Source: Ectopseudomonas composti | GTDB lineage: Bacteria > Pseudomonadota > Gammaproteobacteria > Pseudomonadales > Pseudomonadaceae | Reading direction: 5' to 3' | Length of the DNA stretch: 5,805 nucleotides | NCBI GenBank assembly: GCA_946886245.1 | Contig: CAMPIF010000306.1 | Span: 1-5,805, forward strand | Part shown: positions 1 to 5,684 of the stretch, piece by piece | Numbering within the stretch: position 1 is the stretch's first letter | How the letters are laid out: each line of letters opens with the position of its first letter | Notes under the pieces: model-generated | Told to the model about the DNA's origin: nothing | Database searches by the model: none | What the model saw: the letters and a program-made list of their open reading frames with translations, nothing else | Made by a program: the position numbers and the translations under genes

Positions 1-852
1 ATGCCACGCAGTGCACTTCTCGTCCCCATTGCCTTGTTGCTGGTGGCCATGGTCTCGATCCAGAGCGGCGCGTCGCTGGCCAAGAACCTGTTCCCGCTGG
101 TCGGCGCCGAAGGCACCACAGCCCTGCGCCTGGTGCTCGGCGCGATCATTCTGTCGCTGGTCATGCAGCCCTGGCGAGCCAAACTGGATCTGCGCAAGTG
201 CCACGCCCTGCTCGCCTACGGACTGGCGCTGGGCGGTATGAACCTGATGTTCTACATGTCGCTGCAGAGCATTCCGCTGGGCATCGCCGTGGCGCTGGAG
301 TTCACTGGCCCACTGGCCCTGGCGCTGTTCTCTTCGCGCCGTCTGCTGGATTTCGTCTGGGTGATCCTGGCCATCGCCGGCCTGTGGATGCTACTGCCCA
401 CCGGCGCCACGCAAAGCGCCATCGACCCACTCGGCGCAGCCCTGGCCCTCGGTGCGGGCGTTTGCTGGTCGCTGTACATCATCTTCGGGCAGAAAGCCGG
501 CGCCCGGCATGGCCGCCATACCGTCGCCCTGGGCACCTGGGTCGCCGCTTTGCTGGTCTTGCCCATCGGCATCTGGCATGCAGGCACTGACCTGCTGAGC
601 GTGGACCTACTGCCCATCGCACTCGGCGTCGCGGTGCTGTCCTCGGCCCTGCCCTACAGCCTTGAGATGGTCGCCCTGACGCGTTTGCCAGCGCGCACCT
701 TCAGCGTCTTGATGAGCCTGGAGCCGGCAGTCGCCGCCATGTGCGGCCTGGCCTTTCTCGGCGAGAAGCTGCTCTGGGGCCAGTGGCTGGCCGTCGGCGC
801 CATTATCGTCGCCTCGGCTGGTGCCGCCGCCACCATCAGACCCAAGAGCTAG
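1..852 (+). CDS. rhtA: RhtA-type EamA/DMT inner-membrane exporter (threonine/homoserine efflux family)
   Basis: This 283-aa, strongly hydrophobic protein fits the ten-helix drug/metabolite transporter fold with two EamA repeats. It closely matches my memory of E. coli RhtA (295 aa) throughout: the N-terminal segment around residues 15-34 (VAM.SIQ.GASLAK.LFPL), LGGMN at 77-81, GIAVALEFTGPLALALFSSRR at about 94-114, ALPYSLEMVALTRLP at 216-230, and SLEPAVAA followed by FLGE in the last helices. In E. coli RhtA exports threonine and homoserine from the cytoplasm; the substrate here is inferred by homology. The ATG lies at window base 1, so its ribosome binding site cannot be seen. Alignment with RhtA suggests that this is the true start and the gene is complete. 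It converges on the ABC transporter gene and the two stop codons overlap, with no room for a terminator between them. Confidence 0.9.
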   Translation: MPRSALLVPIALLLVAMVSIQSGASLAKNLFPLVGAEGTTALRLVLGAIILSLVMQPWRAKLDLRKCHALLAYGLALGGMNLMFYMSLQSIPLGIAVALEFTGPLALALFSSRRLLDFVWVILAIAGLWMLLPTGATQSAIDPLGAALALGAGVCWSLYIIFGQKAGARHGRHTVALGTWVAALLVLPIGIWHAGTDLLSVDLLPIALGVAVLSSALPYSLEMVALTRLPARTFSVLMSLEPAVAAMCGLAFLGEKLLWGQWLAVGAIIVASAGAAATIRPKS

Positions 853-2606
853 CTGCCGAACTGCAGCTCGGCCAGCCGCGCATAGAGCGGGCTACTCTCG
901 ATCAGCTCGGCATGGCTGCCGATCGCAGCCAAACGGCCATGCTCGATCACCGCGATGCGATCCGCCTGCTTCACCGTGGCCAGACGATGAGCGATCACCA
1001 AGGTGGTACGCCCGGCCATCAGTGACGGCAGCGCCTGCTGGATCAGGTGCTCGCTCTCGGCATCCAGCGCGCTGGTGGCCTCGTCGAGCAGCAGGATCGG
1101 CGCATCGGCGAGCAAGGCACGGGCAATCGCCAGGCGCTGACGCTGGCCCCCGGAAAGCCCGAGCCCGGCCTCCCCAAGATGAGTCTGGTAACCCTGCGGC
1201 AGGCGCTGAATGAACTCATGCGCATGCGCTGCCCGTGCGGCCGCCTCCACCTCGGCCTGGCTGGCATCCAGGCGACCATAGCGAATGTTGTCTTCGACCG
1301 AACCGAAGAACAGCGCCGGATTCTGCGAAACCAGTGCAAAACTGGCGCGCAGCTTGCGTGGATCGAGCTGATCGATCGGCACGCCGTCGATGAGGATGCG
1401 CCCGCCCTGCGGATCGAAGAAACGCAGCAGCAGGTCGAACAGCGTCGACTTGCCAGCACCGGACGGCCCGACCAGCGCCAGCGTCTCACCCGCCGCCACC
1501 TGCAGGTCGACGCCATCGATGGCGTAGCTGTCCGAACGCGACGGATAGGCGAAACGTACGTTTTGTAGCTCGATGCGCCCCTGTACCGGCTGTGGCAGAT
1601 GCCGTGGCTGCTCCGGCGCCACGATGGCGTTGCTGGCACGCAGCAGCTCGCCGATGCGCTCGGCAGCCCCTGCGGCGCGCTGCAATTCACCGATCACCTC
1701 GCTCAGGGTGCCGAAGGACGAGCCGACGATCAGGCTGTAGAACACGAAGGCTGCCAGCTCACCGCCGGAGAGGCGCCCGGCGATCACGTCCATGCCGCCG
1801 ACCCAGAGCATCACCCCCACGGCGCCGAGCACCAGCACGATGACCACGGTGATCAGCCAGGAACGCTGGGCGATGCGCTTGCGCGCCACATCGAAGGCGG
1901 CCTCGGCGGACTCGCCAAAGCGGCGCTTGTCCTCGTCCTGATGGTTGTAGGCCTGCACCGTCTTGATCTGTCCCAGCACCTCGCCGACATAGCTGCCGAC
2001 ATCAGCCACGCGGTCCTGACTCTGCCGCGACAGTGCGCGCACACGGCGGCCGAACAGCAGGATCGGCGCCACCACCAGCGGCAGAGCCAGCAAAACGATG
2101 CCACTGAGCTTGGGATTGGTGACCACCAGCAGCACGCTGCCACCGATCAGCATGATCAGGTTGCGCAGCGCCATCGACAGTGACGAGCCGATCACCGACT
2201 GCAGCAAGGTGGTATCGGCGGTCAGCCGCGACTGGATTTCCGAACTGCGATTGCTCTCGTAGAAGCCGGGATGCAGTTCGATCAGGTGATCGAACACCCG
2301 CCGGCGGATATCCGCGACCACCCGCTCGCCAATCCATGACACCAGATAGAAGCGCGTGTAGGTGCCGAAGGCCAGCGCCAGCACCAGCACGAAGAACAGC
2401 AGCAGGGACTGACGCAGCGCGGCTGGCGACTGCGTGGCCAGGCCCTGATCCACCAGCAGCTTGATGCCCTGGCCCATGGACAGGGTGATCGCCGCCGTGA
2501 ACATCAGCGCCAGCAGCGCGCCCAGTACTCGGCCGCGATAAGGCGCAATGAAGCGCCAGGCCAGGCGTATGGCGCCACGCTGGCGAGAAGAAAGCATCGA
2601 TGTCAT
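849..2606 (-). CDS. MsbA-like ABC half-transporter (fused permease and ATPase)
   Basis: This 585-aa protein has an N-terminal type-1 exporter membrane domain (about residues 20-320, six hydrophobic segments near 25-46, 67-90, 145-162, 165-185, 250-272 and 284-305). A complete nucleotide-binding domain follows: A-loop Tyr354, Walker A GPSGAGKST 380-388, Q-loop Gln428, signature LSGGQ 484-488, Walker B ILLLDE 504-509, D-loop SALD 512-515 and H-loop His540. All catalytic residues are present, so it should work as an inner-membrane homodimeric exporter. It resembles the 'MsbA-related' permease/ATP-binding group rather than a proven lipid A flippase, and the substrate cannot be read from the sequence. 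It is the last gene of the five-gene operon, starting 8 nt after the DoxX-like stop. The ATG at 2606 has only a weak GAG-type Shine-Dalgarno sequence, so coupling to upstream translation is likely; a second ATG three codons in is an alternative start. It ends in a TAG inside the CTAG shared with rhtA. Confidence 0.92.
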   Translation of the reverse strand: MTSMLSSRQRGAIRLAWRFIAPYRGRVLGALLALMFTAAITLSMGQGIKLLVDQGLATQSPAALRQSLLLFFVLVLALAFGTYTRFYLVSWIGERVVADIRRRVFDHLIELHPGFYESNRSSEIQSRLTADTTLLQSVIGSSLSMALRNLIMLIGGSVLLVVTNPKLSGIVLLALPLVVAPILLFGRRVRALSRQSQDRVADVGSYVGEVLGQIKTVQAYNHQDEDKRRFGESAEAAFDVARKRIAQRSWLITVVIVLVLGAVGVMLWVGGMDVIAGRLSGGELAAFVFYSLIVGSSFGTLSEVIGELQRAAGAAERIGELLRASNAIVAPEQPRHLPQPVQGRIELQNVRFAYPSRSDSYAIDGVDLQVAAGETLALVGPSGAGKSTLFDLLLRFFDPQGGRILIDGVPIDQLDPRKLRASFALVSQNPALFFGSVEDNIRYGRLDASQAEVEAAARAAHAHEFIQRLPQGYQTHLGEAGLGLSGGQRQRLAIARALLADAPILLLDEATSALDAESEHLIQQALPSLMAGRTTLVIAHRLATVKQADRIAVIEHGRLAAIGSHAELIESSPLYARLAELQFGS

Positions 2607-2614
2607 GACGGGTC

Positions 2615-3022
2615 TCAGGAGTCAGCAGCCGAGGGCGCTTCAGCCAGCCAGGCCACTGCGCACAAGGCCAGCGCAGCCAGGTTGGTCGAAAGCGGATTGA
2701 ACGCCTGAATCAACAGATGGGGGCTCAGCAGCGCAACATCAAGCAGCAACACCAACAACACCGCGCCAGCGACCAGCAAGGGCCAACGCTGGCGCCGCAC
2801 CGTCAGCAGCAGGATGCCCAGAAGGATCTCGGCAATACCGCCGACAGCCGCGATCAGCTGCGGCGCGAACAGCGGATGATCTGGCAGACCATGGACTGCG
2901 ATCATCGCCACCTCGTCAGGGCTGAGCCAGAGAATCTTCGGCGCCAGGCCATGCCAGATGAACACCAGTGCCAGAGCCAATCGAGCGAGCCAGGTGATCT
3001 GCGCCAGGCGCCGGTCAGTCAT
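2615..3022 (-). CDS. DoxX-like family small integral membrane protein
   Basis: This 135-aa protein has four predicted membrane helices (about residues 10-27, 55-75, 80-99 and 109-127). The first helix carries the WHGLAPKI motif (23-30) and the second the GGIAEILLG motif (61-69), which together point to the DoxX-like family (the Pfam DoxX_3 type). A short HP/NPLSTN stretch precedes helix four. DoxX relatives are linked to membrane redox work in other organisms (for example a DoxX-SodA-SseA complex in mycobacteria), but members of this subfamily have no settled reaction. The start codon lies inside the end of the DCC-family gene (8-nt overlap) with no clear Shine-Dalgarno sequence, so reinitiation or coupling is expected. 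The gene ends 8 nt before the ABC transporter. The pairing with a Cys-x-x-Cys protein directly upstream suggests a shared redox role, which is inference. Confidence 0.82.
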   Translation of the reverse strand: MTDRRLAQITWLARLALALVFIWHGLAPKILWLSPDEVAMIAVHGLPDHPLFAPQLIAAVGGIAEILLGILLLTVRRQRWPLLVAGAVLLVLLLDVALLSPHLLIQAFNPLSTNLAALALCAVAWLAEAPSAADS

Positions 3023-3449
3023 GCAGAAAGCGCTCAGCGTGATCGGCAGTGGGCAGCAGACAGACCTGGTAGCGCCCGAACAGGCGGTAGCGATTCAGCG
3101 CGATGCGGTCATAACACCAGTCACGCAGTGGGCGCGGAATCAGGCGCAGCCAGGCAAGAACACGCCAGGGCTGAGGCAGGAGGGCGAGAATGCGCAACAA
3201 CGCGGTGGAGCGTAGATGCAACCCCGCCTCATCGATCAGCGCCATGCTGTCGAAACGGTCGGTCGGCAGCCCATACCAGGCCAGCAACGCCTGGCCTTGC
3301 ACCGACTGCACCGACGCCAGGCGAAACTGGCCTTGGCTGTCATGCCGAATGAGGAATCTCGCCCAGCCATTGCACAGCTTGCAGACGCCATCGAACAGGA
3401 CGACACGCTCGCCTGCAGCAAGACCGGGCGGCAGCGACTGCTGCGTCAT
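3015..3449 (-). CDS. DCC-family (DUF393) thiol-disulfide oxidoreductase-like protein
   Basis: This 144-aa soluble protein belongs to the DUF393/DCC family. After a short N-terminal tail it shows a beta strand and the family-defining motif VVLFDGVCKLCN, with Asp20, Cys23 and Cys26. The motif resembles a thioredoxin-like Cys-x-x-Cys site. The C-terminal part has the usual aromatic/basic segment NRYRLFGR (119-126) followed by a Cys at 130. No signal peptide or membrane helix is visible, so it is probably cytoplasmic or membrane-peripheral. The family is predicted to exchange thiols and disulfides, but a biochemical role is not established. Its ATG overlaps the TGA of the DUF1287 gene as ATGA (3446-3449), and its own end overlaps the DoxX-like start by 8 nt. 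Both overlaps imply coupled translation within the operon. Confidence 0.88.
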   Translation of the reverse strand: MTQQSLPPGLAAGERVVLFDGVCKLCNGWARFLIRHDSQGQFRLASVQSVQGQALLAWYGLPTDRFDSMALIDEAGLHLRSTALLRILALLPQPWRVLAWLRLIPRPLRDWCYDRIALNRYRLFGRYQVCLLPTADHAERFLHD

Positions 3450-4036
3450 TGGCCAGCGCTCGCCTGTTGCGCCAGCGGACGGTAATGGCCGGTGATGCGG
3501 TAGGCGAACAGGATGTCCTCCTCCTGCGTGCCGCGACCGATGTTGTGCAGCACCAGCGGCGTAGCCGTTGGCGCCTGACGATCACTGATGATGCCGACAT
3601 GAGTGAGACCACGGCCCAGGTCCCAGGTGACGATATCGCCGGCCTGGTATGCCGCGGCATCCTGCTTGACGGGCAGCGACCAGCCCTGACGCTTGAACCA
3701 GGTCATCAGGTTGGGCACGCGGCGGTGATCGATATTGCTGTCCGGGCGGCTCAGTCCCCAGTTCTTCGGGTAGGCGGAGAAGTTGCCGCGCATATCGCGA
3801 TGCACCGCTTCCTGCAGATCCAGCCCCTGCTGACGCAGTGCGCGGATCACCACGTCGGTGCAGACCCCTGTGGCCATGGGCACGTCGCCGCCCGGATAGC
3901 TCAAGCGGCGATAGGCCGGGTCATAGCTCAGGGTCACGCCGACCTGCTGGCGAGCATCGAGCACCAGCCTGTCGGCCTCGATGGCCTGCACGGTAAAAGC
4001 CAGCAACCCGAGCAGCAGCGCGATCATTGTGCGCAT
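3446..4036 (-). CDS. DUF1287 (YijF-like) exported protein with NlpC/P60-like Cys-His signature
   Basis: This 196-aa protein starts with a short signal peptide (MRT followed by a hydrophobic run to about residue 16, likely cut after VQA at 16-18), so the mature protein should be periplasmic. The body matches the DUF1287 family (E. coli YijF type): YPGGDVP 47-53, GVCTDVV 57-63, NIDHRR 101-106, GDIVTWDL 133-140, THVGI 145-149 and LHNIGRGT 163-170. Cys59, His146 and His164/Asn165 are placed like the Cys-His-polar triad of papain-like NlpC/P60 hydrolases, so a cell-wall peptidase or amidase activity is plausible but not shown. The start at 4036 is backed by an AGGAG Shine-Dalgarno sequence 6 nt upstream; an in-frame ATG three codons in is less well spaced. 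It begins 9 nt after the kinase-like gene stops. Confidence 0.87.
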   Translation of the reverse strand: MRTMIALLLGLLAFTVQAIEADRLVLDARQQVGVTLSYDPAYRRLSYPGGDVPMATGVCTDVVIRALRQQGLDLQEAVHRDMRGNFSAYPKNWGLSRPDSNIDHRRVPNLMTWFKRQGWSLPVKQDAAAYQAGDIVTWDLGRGLTHVGIISDRQAPTATPLVLHNIGRGTQEEDILFAYRITGHYRPLAQQASAGQ

Positions 4037-4042
4037 ATCGAT

Positions 4043-4047
4043 CTCCT
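4043..4047 (-). promoter_or_regulatory. Shine-Dalgarno sequence of the DUF1287 gene
   Basis: The minus strand reads AGGAG 6 nt before the ATG at 4036. The motif overlaps the TAG stop (4046-4048) of the kinase-like gene, so ribosomes ending that gene sit on the next gene's binding site. It is the best ribosome binding site inside the operon and sets the DUF1287 start. Confidence 0.75.
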
Positions 4048-5161
4048 ATCGACTCAGGGGGTACAGCAGTTCTTCCTTATAACCGGCCCAGACCCGTACC
4101 GCATCAGGGAAGCTGTCGTCCAGATTCACGTCGCCACTGTCGACCAGCAGCGGCCGACCTTCCAGCGTCGCCAGCTTGCGTTTGGTCGCCACCACGCGCA
4201 GACGCTCCAACCCCACGGCGCGCAGCACGCGCGGGCTGATCTGCTGGTTGCCGCGACCGATGATATGGCCCTGACCGCCAATGGCGGTCACCAGCAGGTA
4301 AGTCGGGTGCCCTTCGACCAGGGCGAACAGCTCGGTTTCATTGACGTCGCGGGCGATGACCCGGCCATCCTCGATCACATCGACGCCGAGCAAGGTGGTT
4401 TCCAGCCCCAGGTTCTGCGCCAGACCGTGCAGGGTCGAGCCAGGACCGAACACGTAACGCGCACCCTGCTCCCACTCGCTCTCGAGCCAGGCGGCCAGAT
4501 CAGCCAGCACCAGTTCCTCGGACTCCATACCGCCCTGCTTCACCGCCTGCACGTAGCCGCCCTCCTGCGGCACGCACAACTCGCCGTACCAGCGCGCGGA
4601 GACGCGGCCCTCGCGCAGGGCGTTCTCGTCGATGTCACGCACCTCGCCGCTGGCCAGTCGTACCAGACCGCCTTCGACCAGCCGCGCAGTCAGCTCACCC
4701 GCCGCACGCGGGCTGATGGCGTAGACGCCGGACTGGATCTTCACCCCAGCTGGAATGCCCAGCACCGGCTGCCCGTCCCTGGCGGCTGCGCACACATCGC
4801 GGGCGGTGCCATCACCGCCCGCGAAGAGAATCAGCGCTACACCGGCGTCCTGTAGCTGCTGCACTGCGTGACGGGTGTCTTCGGCAGTGGTCGGCTGCGC
4901 ACCGACCTGCCCCAGCAGGCGATGCTCGAAGCCCATCTGCGCCAGAAGATCGCCACCCATTGCGCCCGGATAGCTGACGAACTCGATGCGCTCGCGCAGG
5001 GTCAACAGCTGTTCGAGCGCGGTGCGCGTGCGTTGCGCCGCCTTTGGCTCGACACCCAGAGCCAGCGCCTGCTCGGCCATGCCGTCGCTGCCCTTGAACC
5101 CTGCAGGGCCACCCAGCCCGGCCAGTGGATTGATGATCAGACCGATATGAAAACGCGACAT
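4046..5161 (-). CDS. ATP-NAD kinase-like protein of the AcoX/COG3199 type
   Basis: The 371-aa product starts MSRFHIGLIINPLAG and carries the NAD-kinase/diacylglycerol-kinase superfamily nucleotide motif GGDGTARD (115-122, catalytic Asp117). Ahead of it are NPLAG (11-15) and GGPAGFKGSDG (17-27). Further family blocks are GIPAGVKIQSGVYA (135-148), FGPGST (238-243) and IGGQGHIIGRGNQQISP (294-310). This pattern is that of the long AcoX-like 'ATP-NAD kinase family', which is distinct from canonical NadK. If active it would phosphorylate NAD to NADP in the cytoplasm, but substrate and donor (ATP or polyphosphate) are unproven for this branch. The start at 5161 is chosen because a GAGGA Shine-Dalgarno sequence lies 4 nt upstream and the family N-terminus begins here. 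The frame stays open to a TTG at 5281, but that extension runs into a repeat element. It is the first gene of the five-gene operon. I recall a similar gene, PA1572, in P. aeruginosa. Confidence 0.88.
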   Translation of the reverse strand: MSRFHIGLIINPLAGLGGPAGFKGSDGMAEQALALGVEPKAAQRTRTALEQLLTLRERIEFVSYPGAMGGDLLAQMGFEHRLLGQVGAQPTTAEDTRHAVQQLQDAGVALILFAGGDGTARDVCAAARDGQPVLGIPAGVKIQSGVYAISPRAAGELTARLVEGGLVRLASGEVRDIDENALREGRVSARWYGELCVPQEGGYVQAVKQGGMESEELVLADLAAWLESEWEQGARYVFGPGSTLHGLAQNLGLETTLLGVDVIEDGRVIARDVNETELFALVEGHPTYLLVTAIGGQGHIIGRGNQQISPRVLRAVGLERLRVVATKRKLATLEGRPLLVDSGDVNLDDSFPDAVRVWAGYKEELLYPLSR

Positions 5162-5165
5162 GAAT

Positions 5166-5170
5166 TCCTC
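5166..5170 (-). promoter_or_regulatory. Shine-Dalgarno sequence that fixes the kinase-like start
   Basis: The minus strand reads GAGGA, 4 nt before the ATG at 5161 (5 nt from GAGG). The upstream TTG at 5281 has no comparable site, so this motif decides in favour of the 371-aa product. Confidence 0.75.
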
Positions 5171-5183
5171 GTTCCACACAGAC

Positions 5184-5200
5184 TGGCACGCAGCCTGCAA
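5184..5200 (+). promoter_or_regulatory. Candidate sigma-54 (-24/-12) promoter
   Basis: The + strand reads TGGCACG, four bases, then CTGCAA. The sigma-54 consensus is TGGCACG-N4-TTGCA, so only the first T of the -12 block differs, and the GG and GC doublets are exactly 10 nt apart. It points toward the small gene at 5467. A transcript would start near 5210 and have a leader of about 255 nt that runs through the whole inverted-repeat element. No activator site was recognised upstream, where the DNA is the kinase-like coding region. It may be a chance match. Confidence 0.3.
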
Positions 5201-5237
5201 TACGACTTTCGCAATGTGTTTTGTGACATAGTTCCGC

Positions 5238-5406
5238 CATCTTGGAATCTGCTTAAAGTATCGCGAGCTAGAGCCAAGCAAGGCGAAATCGGGCGAAGCA
5301 CGGACTGGGCTCGCATTCGAGTTTACGAGTAGTAAATGAGCTTTCTGAGCCCGATTTCAACGCAGCATGGCCGACGCGCAGCAGACTTTGAGCAGGTTCC
5401 TAGTTG
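5238..5406. repeat. MITE-like palindromic element with ~24-bp terminal inverted repeats
   Basis: The left end (5238-5261) and the reverse complement of the right end (5406-5383) align without gaps at 19 of 24 positions. The best part is GGAAtCTGCTtAAAGT against GGAAcCTGCTcAAAGT. Two mismatches in this core become U-G pairs in a + strand transcript, so an RNA could form an 18-bp outer stem with a single A-G mismatch. The ~170-bp interior has no plausible coding frame and contains a second, nested inverted repeat. Size, terminal repeats and non-coding content resemble a miniature inverted-repeat transposable element or a related dispersed repeat. No clear target-site duplication is visible, and no transposase is nearby. 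It fills most of the gap between the divergent operon and the small gene; without it the gap would be about 136 nt, normal for a divergent promoter region. Confidence 0.65.
5285..5358. repeat. Nested inverted repeat inside the MITE-like element
   Basis: GAAATCGGGC at 5285-5294 is perfectly complementary to GCCCGATTTC at 5349-5358. Between the arms, GGGCTC at 5307-5312 can instead pair with GAGCCC at 5347-5352, which overlaps the right arm, so the two stems exclude each other. A small CTCG-CATT-CGAG hairpin (5310-5321) and a GTTTAC/GTAAAT pair (5321-5326 with 5332-5337, one wobble) lie further inside. Confidence 0.7.
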
Positions 5407-5453
5407 TCACCGCGCCTTCATCTGGATGTCCTAGAGTGGCGCGCATCACTGAT

Positions 5454-5460
5454 GAGGAGA
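5454..5460 (+). promoter_or_regulatory. Strong Shine-Dalgarno sequence of the 58-aa gene
   Basis: The + strand reads GAGGAGA, with AGGAG at 5455-5459 placed 7 nt before the ATG at 5467. This is the strongest ribosome binding site in the window and supports translation of a gene that could be missed for its size. Confidence 0.8.
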
Positions 5461-5466
5461 TAGGCC

Positions 5467-5643
5467 ATGAGCTTGCCAGACAACCCAGCCCAGTACCCCA
5501 CCCCAGCCAAGCAACAACAGGAGCCGGTGGGCGGTTTTATCATTGATGGTCAGGGCCGCGAAGTGCCCATTACCGAAGAGATGATCAAACAGGCCTGCGA
5601 TGCCCTGGAAGAAGACCGTCAGCCCACCAGCCAGCAGGCTTGA
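5467..5643 (+). CDS. 58-aa acidic small protein (PA1571-like, unknown function)
   Basis: The frame encodes 58 residues starting MSLPDNPAQY. Residues 1-20 are rich in Pro and Gln and look disordered. A compact core follows, GGFIIDGQGREVPITEEMI (22-40), then a likely amphipathic helix to about Asp50 with one Cys (44), and a polar tail. It has 10 acidic and 4 basic residues, and no signal peptide or membrane helix, so it is probably cytoplasmic. The core (a 'G-x-I-I-D-x-x-G-R-E-x-P-I-T-E-x-M-I' pattern) and its position beside an ATP-NAD kinase-like gene match my recollection of P. aeruginosa PA1571 next to PA1572; this is from memory. The start is set by a strong AGGAG 7 nt upstream. It is divergent from the five-gene operon, 305 nt away, and converges on msrB. 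I cannot assign a function. Confidence 0.8.
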   Translation: MSLPDNPAQYPTPAKQQQEPVGGFIIDGQGREVPITEEMIKQACDALEEDRQPTSQQA

Positions 5644-5650
5644 ATCTCCT

Positions 5651-5677
5651 GCGCCAGACACGCAATGTGCCTGGCGT
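5651..5677. terminator. Possible bidirectional terminator hairpin between convergent genes
   Basis: CGCCAGACAC (5652-5661) pairs with GTGCCTGGCG (5667-5676), with one A-C mismatch, a 5-nt loop and a possible closing G-U pair (5651/5677). It lies centrally in the 41-nt gap between the stop of the 58-aa gene and the stop of msrB, where a shared terminator is expected. No T-run follows on either strand, so it is not a textbook intrinsic terminator. Confidence 0.5.
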
Positions 5678-5684
5678 ACCGGCC

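Noticed and set aside
849..860. A terminator between rhtA and the ABC transporter gene
   Set aside because: The genes overlap by 4 bp and no hairpin with a T-run is visible around the stop codons.
1047..2183. Plus-strand open frames of 173 and 194 codons within the ABC transporter gene
   Set aside because: They are antisense to a protein with a complete set of ABC motifs, have skewed composition and no family features.
3449..4855. A 468-codon open frame on the + strand across the DUF1287 and kinase-like genes
   Set aside because: It is antisense to two well-recognised genes and spans their boundary. Its composition is rich in His and Gln, it matches no known family, and it has no convincing ribosome binding site. 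Long antisense frames are common in GC-rich DNA.
5162..5237. A sigma-70 promoter for the five-gene operon on the minus strand
   Set aside because: The stretch is relatively AT-rich and likely holds the promoter, but no -35/-10 pair with acceptable matches and 16-18 nt spacing could be picked out.
5404..5437. A sigma-70 promoter for the 58-aa gene: TTGTCA at 5404 with TGTCCT or TAGAGT downstream
   Set aside because: TGTCCT is correctly spaced (17 nt) but matches the -10 consensus poorly, and TAGAGT is 22 nt away. The -35-like box also overlaps the right terminal repeat. It is too weak to annotate.
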